64,000 bases of DNA from Pseudoalteromonas piratica (GTDB lineage Bacteria > Pseudomonadota > Gammaproteobacteria > Enterobacterales > Alteromonadaceae): NCBI RefSeq assembly GCF_000788395.1, contig NZ_CP009889.1:992001-1056000 (forward strand), written 5' to 3'. Below, piece by piece: positions 17,693 to 24,836 of the stretch (positions are counted from its first letter, which is position 1; the number at the start of each line of letters is the position of its first letter). The translations under genes and the position numbers were made by a program. Under the pieces are notes generated by a model, which saw nothing but the letters and a program-made list of their open reading frames with translations, ran no database searches and had not been told where the DNA came from.

Positions 17693-18916
17693 ATGGAAAT
17701 ACAACTCGCGTGCCACCACTGCGATCAATTAGTCAGCATCCCTGAGTTAAAGCATGGGGAGCATGCCTATTGTCCAAATTGCCACACCTTGTTAAGTCGC
17801 ACCATTGATTATCGAAATCAAAAAGTAGTCGCTTTGAGTATTAGCTCGCTGATTCTATTGTTTAGTGCACTGCTTTACCCATTTATTTCGTTTAGCAACC
17901 AAGGCCTTAGTCAAACCATTAGCTTATTAGACGCTGCTAAAATACTGTTTTATCAAGATAATTTTTTCGTCGCTGCGCTAATCGATGCCACCATAATTGG
18001 TCTGCCCTTTATCTTACTTGCCTTGTTTATTCCCTTACACGCTGGTGCACTTAGATTACTGCCAAAAAAAGTGTCTCGTTTTTGCCTTAAAACCATCTTT
18101 TATTTAAAGCCTTGGGTAATGTCTGAGATTTTTTTGATTGGTGTGCTTATTAGCATGATTAAAATCATGGCAATGGCTGAAATTACCTTTGGTTTGAGTT
18201 TTTGGGCGTTTTCAGGTTTTGTTATTTGTTATTCGCTTACCCTCTACTATTTTGATAGCAATGCACTATGGCAACAAATTGCAGATCAAGATAAAGTAAT
18301 TATTAATGATGCTTTGATACAACGGGCAAAAGAGCAGAATCTTTCAGCATGTCATGTATGCCAATTACTTACCAGTGACCCAATTTGCCCGCGTTGTAAA
18401 ACAAAAACCAATATTCGTAATTCCGGACATATTCAGTGGGTGTTAGCTTTTAGCTTTACGTCACTGATTTGTTATATACCTGCAAATTTTTTTCCAATTA
18501 TGCATACCTGGGTGTTTTCAATTGATGAACCTTCCACGATTTTGCAAGGCGTTTTCACCCTCTGGCAAATCGGTTCATACCCCATTGCAATTATCATTTT
18601 TATTGCCAGCATTTGTATTCCTGTCGGTAAGCTGATAATTCTTTTTTGGCTATGTTACTTGGTATCAATAAAACACCCTATAAGCCGACAACAGGCCAGC
18701 AAAGCTTATCTCTTAATCGAACTTATTGGAAAATGGTCGATGATCGATGTGTTTGTTGTTGTTATTTTAGTTTCACTAGTACAATTAGGTATTTTAATGT
18801 CGATAACCATTGGTGTCGGCGCTATTTTTTTCGCGATAATGGTGATTACGTCAATGATCGCCGCTCAATTATTTGATCCGCGCCTAATTTGGGATAAAAA
18901 GAGGCCTTCTGAATGA
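17693..18916 (+). CDS. pqiA: Intermembrane transport protein PqiA
   Basis: This inner-membrane protein of about 407 residues is built from two similar halves, each with a zinc-ribbon-like pair of CxxC motifs (CHHC...CPNC near the start; CHVC...CPRC near the middle) followed by four membrane helices. That is the architecture of PqiA, which works with PqiB and PqiC in lipid movement between the inner and outer membranes and in envelope-stress tolerance. I placed the start at the ATG at 17693, just before the first zinc motif; an in-frame upstream start at 17633 would add 20 residues without family support. The stop overlaps the pqiB start (ATGA), which indicates translational coupling. Confidence 0.88.
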   Translation: MEIQLACHHCDQLVSIPELKHGEHAYCPNCHTLLSRTIDYRNQKVVALSISSLILLFSALLYPFISFSNQGLSQTISLLDAAKILFYQDNFFVAALIDATIIGLPFILLALFIPLHAGALRLLPKKVSRFCLKTIFYLKPWVMSEIFLIGVLISMIKIMAMAEITFGLSFWAFSGFVICYSLTLYYFDSNALWQQIADQDKVIINDALIQRAKEQNLSACHVCQLLTSDPICPRCKTKTNIRNSGHIQWVLAFSFTSLICYIPANFFPIMHTWVFSIDEPSTILQGVFTLWQIGSYPIAIIIFIASICIPVGKLIILFWLCYLVSIKHPISRQQASKAYLLIELIGKWSMIDVFVVVILVSLVQLGILMSITIGVGAIFFAIMVITSMIAAQLFDPRLIWDKKRPSE

Positions 18917-20568
18917 ACCACGCTGCAGCGATAAGTAAAAAGCGTAAACTCTCACCTATCTGGATTATTCCATTGATTGCCATTTTCGTGGCATGTTGGA
19001 TGTTTTATCAATATCACAAAAGCCAAGGCACCAGTATCTATATCACTATGCCTAACGCAGAGGGTGTTATCCCAGGCAAAACAGAAATAAAAGTACGCTC
19101 AGTTAAGATGGGCGTAATTGCGCAAGTTCGCTTAGCCGAAGATCAAACTACGGTCGTCGCACGTGCAGTGATTGACAAAGATTACGAGCATTTACTTAAC
19201 GAAGATGCCAAAATTTGGATTGTTAAAACCCGTATTGATGAAACGGGTATTTCCGGCTTAAGTACCTTATTATCTGGTGTTTATTTTGAGTTCTTACCCG
19301 GTAAAAGTGATACAGAATCGCGCCAATTTACCCTACTAGAAACACCGCCTCAAATCCCTGACAATATAAAAGGCCAGCGATACCTACTCACCAGTAAAAA
19401 CACGAATGTAATAGATGTTGGCACAACGATTTTCTATAACGGTTATAACGTAGGCCAAGTCGAAAGCGCCAAATTTGATTGGCAACAACAAATTATGCGC
19501 TATGGCATCTTTATCCGCTCACCTTATGAAAACCTTGTCACTAAAAACGTTATTTTCTGGATTAATTCAGCAATCGAAGTTGATCTCTCAGCAGATGGTA
19601 TTAATTTTAAAACCAGTTCATTGGCTAAAATGCTTAAAGGCGGTATTTCTTTTGCTATACCAGAAGGTGAAAAGCCAGATGCGTTAGCTAAACAACAGCA
19701 CACTTTCCGACTCAGCAGCGATTACAAAAAAGCGCTCGAGCATCGCTATGATGAATACGACTATTATGTCATCCCGTTTGAGCAGTCTATTCGAGGATTA
19801 ACTCCAGGCGCACCAGTTGAATATCGCGGCATCCGCATTGGCACCGTAGAGGAAGCCCCTGCAATGTTAGTTGTCGGTGATCGTCCTGCTTATTTTTCAA
19901 CAGAAAACACAGCAGTACCTGTGAAAGTTAAAATTGAATATAAACGTATCTTCCACGATGCGGACATTGCGAAAGAATTCTGGCAAGGCAATATTGATAG
20001 TTGGATAGAAAAAGGCCTAAGGGCATCGCTTAAAACGGGTAATTTGCTTACTGGATCTGTGTATATTGATTTTGACTTATACCAAGATGTAGAACCATTT
20101 AAACCGACTAAACTTGCAGGGTTAAAGGTTTTCCCAAGTACATCCAGTGGCTTTAGTGTAATGGCCAACCAAGTATCTGAATTATTGGCTAAATTTAATA
20201 ATTTGGATATGCAAACGCCACTTAATAGCTTCAATCAAACGATGACTGAATACAATAGCTTTGCAGTTGAGTTACGAGAACTACTGAACCGTAAAGATAC
20301 CCAAATATTACCGCAAGAGTTTAATGAAACACTGGCACAAGTTGAAAAATCAATGGCAACATTTGACGAAACCATGCTGCAATTCGAAAAAACCATGTCT
20401 GATTACGAAAAAGGGTCAGCTATTTACCATGAACTAAATAGTACGCTTAGTCAGTTACAGCAATTAGCCGAACAACTTCAGCCTTTGACCAAAGGCCTCA
20501 ATGAGCAGCCCAATATGTTTATATTTGATAAAGACTTACAAAATGACCCTACTCCAAGGAAACAATAA
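18913..20568 (+). CDS. pqiB: Intermembrane transport protein PqiB (MCE protein)
   Basis: This 551-residue protein has one N-terminal membrane helix (about 16-36) and three MCE (MlaD-like) domains in the periplasm, the first starting near YITMPNAEGVIPGKTEIKVR, the others near residues 160 and 290 (GLTPGAPVEYRGIRIGTVEEA is typical of an MCE core). A C-terminal helical region rich in Gln and Glu follows (about 440-540). In E. coli PqiB forms a hexameric syringe-like tube that spans the periplasm and carries lipids. The length and three-domain layout match that family. It overlaps pqiA by 4 nt and is followed by pqiC one base after its stop, forming a tight operon. Confidence 0.93.
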   Translation: MNHAAAISKKRKLSPIWIIPLIAIFVACWMFYQYHKSQGTSIYITMPNAEGVIPGKTEIKVRSVKMGVIAQVRLAEDQTTVVARAVIDKDYEHLLNEDAKIWIVKTRIDETGISGLSTLLSGVYFEFLPGKSDTESRQFTLLETPPQIPDNIKGQRYLLTSKNTNVIDVGTTIFYNGYNVGQVESAKFDWQQQIMRYGIFIRSPYENLVTKNVIFWINSAIEVDLSADGINFKTSSLAKMLKGGISFAIPEGEKPDALAKQQHTFRLSSDYKKALEHRYDEYDYYVIPFEQSIRGLTPGAPVEYRGIRIGTVEEAPAMLVVGDRPAYFSTENTAVPVKVKIEYKRIFHDADIAKEFWQGNIDSWIEKGLRASLKTGNLLTGSVYIDFDLYQDVEPFKPTKLAGLKVFPSTSSGFSVMANQVSELLAKFNNLDMQTPLNSFNQTMTEYNSFAVELRELLNRKDTQILPQEFNETLAQVEKSMATFDETMLQFEKTMSDYEKGSAIYHELNSTLSQLQQLAEQLQPLTKGLNEQPNMFIFDKDLQNDPTPRKQ

Positions 20569-20569
20569 C

Positions 20570-21178
20570 ATGTTACGTTTATTACTTGTTTCACTTTTCT
20601 CATTAACCACTATTGCATGCAGTAGTAATGTTACGCCCATCAGTTACTATCAACTCGATGGTGGCGATTTTGCTGCAAATAAGCTTGGCAAAGAAGCCCG
20701 TGCCAACCTAATTGTGAGTAACCCTAAATTAATAGGTCATTTAGCTAATCGCGGTATTGCCGTTGAAGTAACACCGTTACAAATTCAAAGTGCAAATAGC
20801 CATCTTTGGAGCAGTGTGCCCAGCGAATTACTGTTGCAAGCGAGTGTGGTCAGTTTAGATAATTCCTTGCAGGATATTAGAGTAATACCGTTACAGTTAG
20901 AGTCTGCTATTAATGCCGATTTACCGACCTATCGTGTCGATTACTATCTAAATAAATTTCAAGCAACAGAAACGGGCGAAGGGATTATTGCCGGTGTTGT
21001 CACTGTGTTTAAGTTGGAGCATACCATTGCTAACATTGTGTATAGTCAAGGGTTTACACAGCAGATTGAATTAGAAGCAGATGGTTATCCTGCATTGGTA
21101 CAAGCATTAAACACAGCCTGGCTTAAAACTAACCAAGCTGTTGCCAATGAAATTAAAGTGCTAATCGATAAAGGTTAG
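20570..21178 (+). CDS. pqiC: PqiC-type outer-membrane lipoprotein
   Basis: This 202-residue lipoprotein has the lipobox TIACSS near residue 18 and then the YYQLDGGDF segment typical of the ABC-type transport auxiliary (PqiC/YmbA) family. PqiC sits in the outer membrane and caps the PqiB tube. The ATG at 20570 has a good ribosome site (AAGGAAACAATAAC) and starts one base after the pqiB stop; a longer reading from 20501 would overlap pqiB and bury the signal peptide. The 3' end overlaps the end of the convergent acetyltransferase gene by 26 bp. Confidence 0.87.
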   Translation: MLRLLLVSLFSLTTIACSSNVTPISYYQLDGGDFAANKLGKEARANLIVSNPKLIGHLANRGIAVEVTPLQIQSANSHLWSSVPSELLLQASVVSLDNSLQDIRVIPLQLESAINADLPTYRVDYYLNKFQATETGEGIIAGVVTVFKLEHTIANIVYSQGFTQQIELEADGYPALVQALNTAWLKTNQAVANEIKVLIDKG

Positions 21179-21647
21179 AGGCCCCCTCATAGCCAGCCAT
21201 AGAGAATTGCTTCTCAAATTTAAAGCCAAGTTTCTCAAGCACATTAATGGATGCTTGGTTACTTGGCGAAGTTATCGCGTTCAAATACGAAAAGCGTCCC
21301 AACTCACGAGCAAAGTTGATACTCATTTTCGCAGCAGCGGCGACGTAACCTTGTTTAGTATAGTTATCAAGTAGTGAATAACCTAAATCGGGCACTTCGA
21401 AGTCCGGACGAGAAACCAAACCACACACGCCCACATAACAATTCAAATCTAAATCTTTTATACCCCAGAGCCCATAACCAACATCTTTGTAAGGGGCGAT
21501 ATATTTTTCTTTTAAGTGAGCGAGCGCGGTATCTAAATCAATTACCCCTTTATCGCCAATATTTTCTTTAAAGCTAGGTTGAGTCACTAAATTAAATATA
21601 AAATCTGCATCAGATTCGGTTAATTCGCATAATTCAATATTTTTCAC
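21153..21647 (-). CDS. GNAT acetyltransferase, RimJ/RimL-like
   Basis: This protein of about 164 residues has the GNAT fold: LCELTESDADFIFNLVTQP at the start, GYSLLDNYTKQGYVAAAAK as the acetyl-CoA binding region and ITSPSNQASINVLEKLGFK near the end, as in RimJ/RimL-type N-acetyltransferases. It should move an acetyl group from acetyl-CoA to an amine on a protein or small molecule; the target is unknown. I chose the GTG at 21647, which has AAGGAA four bases upstream; a TTG at 21662 would lie upstream of that site. Its end overlaps pqiC. Confidence 0.82.
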   Translation of the reverse strand: MKNIELCELTESDADFIFNLVTQPSFKENIGDKGVIDLDTALAHLKEKYIAPYKDVGYGLWGIKDLDLNCYVGVCGLVSRPDFEVPDLGYSLLDNYTKQGYVAAAAKMSINFARELGRFSYLNAITSPSNQASINVLEKLGFKFEKQFSMAGYEGASNLYRLAL

Positions 21648-21707
21648 AACATTCCTTATCAAATAAAATTGTATACATTGTGCAATTTATACTTTTAACA
21701 ATAATAA

Positions 21708-22556
21708 TCAACCTTTATTCACAAAGTCTTTAGCACTGTGTCGCTCATGGACTTGTTCACTTTCATCGCCCCAACTACGGTTGACCATTCTTCCGCGTTT
21801 TACTGCAGGTCTTACAAAAATGCGTTCTGCCCAAGCTGATAAATTACGATACTCATCCACTGCTAAAAATTCAGCGGCATTATAAAGATCACCTCTTACC
21901 AACACACCATACCAAGGCCAAATTGCTATATCAGCGATGGTGTATTCGTCGCCACAGATATAATCATTTTCTGCTAAATGTTTATCGAGTAAATCTAATT
22001 GACGTTTCACTTCCATGGTAAAACGATTGATTGGGTATTCTAATGGCTCCGGTGCATAAGCATAAAAATGGCCAAAACCACCGCCTAATGCCGGGCCACT
22101 TCCCATTTGCCAAAATAACCAAGACAAGCATTTTGCTTTTAAATGTGGTTCAGTTGGCAAAAAACAGTTAAATTTTTCAGCTAAATATAACAGGATCGCA
22201 CCGGATTCAAATACAGGCGTTGGTGGTGAAGTCGACCTATCAAGCAGTGCTGGAATTTTCGAGTTTGGATTAATCTCTACAAAACCTGAGCTAAATTGTT
22301 CACCTTCCATTATATCGATTAAAAACGCATCGTATTCAGCCTCTTTGATGCCTTTCTCTAGTAACTCTTCAAGTAAAATGGTGACTTTAACACCATTAGG
22401 TGTTGCTAGAGAATATAACTGAAGTGGGTGTTCCCCTTCTGGTAGCTGCTTTTCATGGGTAGCACCTGAAATAGGACGGTTAATATTAGCAAATTTGCCG
22501 CCATTTCCAGGTTGCCATTGCCATACTTTTGGTGGTTGATAGGCGTTATCTTTCAT
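21708..22556 (-). CDS. yghU: Glutathione-dependent disulfide-bond oxidoreductase, YghU-type
   Basis: This 282-residue cytoplasmic protein matches the YghU/YfcG branch of the glutathione S-transferase family. It has the extra N-terminal arm (PPKVWQWQPGNGGKFANINR), the thioredoxin-like domain (LQLYSLATPNGVKVTILLEE, with the TPNG motif that contacts glutathione and the SGAILLYLAEKF helix) and the helical C-terminal domain with YICGDEYTIADIAIWPW. YghU binds two glutathiones and reduces disulfides; E. coli YghU has 288 residues. The ATG has an AGGGGGA ribosome site and begins 8 bp after the stop of the MAPEG gene, so the two are probably cotranscribed. Confidence 0.9.
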   Translation of the reverse strand: MKDNAYQPPKVWQWQPGNGGKFANINRPISGATHEKQLPEGEHPLQLYSLATPNGVKVTILLEELLEKGIKEAEYDAFLIDIMEGEQFSSGFVEINPNSKIPALLDRSTSPPTPVFESGAILLYLAEKFNCFLPTEPHLKAKCLSWLFWQMGSGPALGGGFGHFYAYAPEPLEYPINRFTMEVKRQLDLLDKHLAENDYICGDEYTIADIAIWPWYGVLVRGDLYNAAEFLAVDEYRNLSAWAERIFVRPAVKRGRMVNRSWGDESEQVHERHSAKDFVNKG

Positions 22557-22564
22557 CGCTCCCC

Positions 22565-22951
22565 CTAAATAATTTGAAGATATAAAATACCAAAGCTGCT
22601 GATTAGAATACTTAAGAAAGTTAACCCCATACCTGACACTCTATAAATCAACTTTTCGTGTTCCATACTCACACCAAACGCATGAAGCAGACGGCCTATT
22701 AATAAGGCCATTGCGAGTAAATGGATAAGCCAATCAAAGGCGCCTAAATATTCAAAAAAAGCAATTAAGATGAGTGCGATAGGCACATATTCTTGAAAAT
22801 TACCGTGCGCACGCACTTTCTTTTGTAATAATTTATCGCCCCCATCACCGAGAGCAACAAGTACTTTTTTACGACGAGATACTGTGGCCAAACTAAGGTA
22901 AACGTAAAGTAGCCCTAGTAAGGCCGCATAAAATGGTAAAATAGAAATCAC
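22565..22951 (-). CDS. MAPEG family membrane protein
   Basis: This 128-residue protein has four predicted membrane helices and the MAPEG pattern: RAHGNFQEYVPIALILIAFFE in the second helix region and GRLLHAFGVSM in the third. MAPEG proteins are glutathione-linked membrane enzymes of eicosanoid and detoxification metabolism; bacterial members are mostly uncharacterised, some having glutathione transferase activity. Its position just before a glutathione-dependent oxidoreductase supports a glutathione-linked role. The start is a GTG with AGAGG eight bases upstream. Confidence 0.85.
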   Translation of the reverse strand: MISILPFYAALLGLLYVYLSLATVSRRKKVLVALGDGGDKLLQKKVRAHGNFQEYVPIALILIAFFEYLGAFDWLIHLLAMALLIGRLLHAFGVSMEHEKLIYRVSGMGLTFLSILISSFGILYLQII

Positions 22952-23011
22952 AGGTTAAGCCTCTTATTTTTTTATACTTAACCTGACATATAATTAACTA
23001 GATAGCTAGTT

Positions 23012-24724
23012 TTAAGCTAAATAACGCTTGCGTTTATTCTCTTTTAGCTTTTCTAGATCGACGAGTACTAAACCATCAATGCTGTTGTTAAAATCAGGAT
23101 CGACACCAAAACATAAGAATGTCACCCCACCCGGTTCACACAGTTCGGTATATTGCTTATATAGTGTCGGGATCGATACCCCTAAATTAGCTAATGAACT
23201 TTTAAGTTGTTTAAAATCGGTTTTATAATCTGTGGCATTTAAAAACGCTTTTGCTGGGTCATAGAACCTATAAGGAATATTTGCCGTTGCCAATTTTTCT
23301 TTACTGCCGAAATAGTTCTGATAAAAGGCGACCATTTCATCTTTTGCATCTTTTGGCATTGTGCCACTCATGCTAACAGGGCCAAATAAATAACGGATTT
23401 CTGGATGGTGTTTTAAATATGCCCCAATACCAAACCATAAATAGTCTAAACTACGCTTGCCCCAATATTTTGGTTGAACAAAACTTCTGCCCAGCTCTAA
23501 ACCTTGCGAAAAATAATCTGCCATAGATGCTTCATAATTAACTAACGTGGCTGAATAAAGACCTGATGACGTTTTATTTGTCGTCAACTTATCAGCGCGA
23601 CCGAAACGGTATGCACCAACAATTTCTAATTCTTCTTTATCCCATAAAATTAAATGGTGGTAATCAGAGTCGTATTTATCAACATCACGCTTTCGATTTG
23701 TGCCCTCGCCTACGGCACGAAAGGAAATTTCACGTAGTCGGCCAATTTCACGCATAATCGTGCAGCTTTGTGAGTGCTCATAGAGGTAAATCATTTTACC
23801 GTCATGGGTTTCACCTAATAATTGACATTTGTTCTTAATCAAGCGGCTAAGATTTGCTTTGTTTTCAGGTAAGGCAATGCCATTTTCTGTATCAAAATAG
23901 CCCTTTTTTCCTTCTCCAATAGCGTAAACATGCTTTTTAAAGCGCTTTACTTGCTGCTCACTGGTTTCATTTGAATGCTCAAATGAGCTCAAAGGGATCA
24001 ATGCGCCAATACGAATTGGAAAATTACGTTTGCGTTGCTTAAACATCTCTTGAATAAGCAAAAATGAGGCAAGTGGCTTATACAGCATTGAGACACTGTA
24101 GAACATTGGTGAATTTTTTGCTTCGATATGTACAGGTAAAATTGGGGATTTATAAGCTTTTGCAATTTTTAAAAAGCCTTTTTGCCAAAAAGTATCCCTT
24201 ACACCTTGTGGGCGTAACCTTGACACTTCTCCTGCAGGGAAAATTAGTAATACACCTTCATTAGATAGGTGCTGCTTCATACTATTTACTGTAATTTTGC
24301 TAGTTGTCCCTTTGATATTATCAACCGGCACTAACAGTTCTTGTAACGGAGACAAACTATAAAGTAATTGATTTGCCATCACTTTAATATCTGAACGTAC
24401 TTCACTAATCAACTTGATAAGCGCTAATGCATCTAACGAACCAATAGGATGATTTGCAATGATTACCAAACGTCCTGATGCAGGTATATGAAGGCGCTCA
24501 CTATCCCTTACTGAATAGCTAATATCAAAATAATCAAGCACCTGTTCAACAAAGTCCAGTCCTGAAAGATGAGGATAGTCTCTTTCAAATTGCTGAAATT
24601 CGTCCTCATGCATTAAGTTTTTGAGTAGTTTACTACTTGATTTATATAGTAAAGGGCTGGTTGTTAGTTGTGGAAATTGTTTTTCTATTACTTGTTCAAC
24701 TTGAATCATAAAATTGACCATCAC
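23012..24724 (-). CDS. Fused acyltransferase resembling ornithine-lipid synthase OlsF
   Basis: This 570-residue protein has two acyltransferase parts. The N-terminal half (about 80-280) is a PlsC/LPLAT domain with NHPIGSLDAL (residues 91-100) and LLIFPAGEVSR. The C-terminal half (about 300-560) resembles the GNAT-like OlsB N-acyltransferase: CTIMREIGRLREISFRAVGE, LELGRSFVQPKYW and LFGPVSMSG. The same order is known for OlsF of Serratia, where the C-terminal part acylates ornithine and the N-terminal part adds the second fatty acid to make ornithine lipid. Many relatives are labelled hemolysin or lysophospholipid acyltransferase, so the product needs proof. The protein begins at a GTG followed by ATG; Met6 is another possible start. 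Confidence 0.78.
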   Translation of the reverse strand: MMVNFMIQVEQVIEKQFPQLTTSPLLYKSSSKLLKNLMHEDEFQQFERDYPHLSGLDFVEQVLDYFDISYSVRDSERLHIPASGRLVIIANHPIGSLDALALIKLISEVRSDIKVMANQLLYSLSPLQELLVPVDNIKGTTSKITVNSMKQHLSNEGVLLIFPAGEVSRLRPQGVRDTFWQKGFLKIAKAYKSPILPVHIEAKNSPMFYSVSMLYKPLASFLLIQEMFKQRKRNFPIRIGALIPLSSFEHSNETSEQQVKRFKKHVYAIGEGKKGYFDTENGIALPENKANLSRLIKNKCQLLGETHDGKMIYLYEHSQSCTIMREIGRLREISFRAVGEGTNRKRDVDKYDSDYHHLILWDKEELEIVGAYRFGRADKLTTNKTSSGLYSATLVNYEASMADYFSQGLELGRSFVQPKYWGKRSLDYLWFGIGAYLKHHPEIRYLFGPVSMSGTMPKDAKDEMVAFYQNYFGSKEKLATANIPYRFYDPAKAFLNATDYKTDFKQLKSSLANLGVSIPTLYKQYTELCEPGGVTFLCFGVDPDFNNSIDGLVLVDLEKLKENKRKRYLA

Positions 24725-24795
24725 GCTGTTTTAGCCAAGCTTATGAATCAAATATGACGCTATTATTGATAAAATATTGAACAATTATGACGTAA

Positions 24796-24820
24796 AAAAA
24801 GGCGAGTAATCACTCGCCTT
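24796..24820 (-). terminator. Rho-independent terminator of the M16 peptidase gene
   Basis: AAGGCGAGT (24799-24807) pairs with ACTCGCCTT (24812-24820) around AATC. The A run on the plus strand at 24794-24800 gives a U tail on the minus-strand transcript. It lies just after the peptidase stop codon. Confidence 0.8.
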
Positions 24821-24836
24821 GTTTTCAAATCATTCT

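Noticed and set aside
19890-20234. Open frame of 114 codons opposite pqiB
   Set aside because: Antisense to MCE domain coding sequence; no support of its own.
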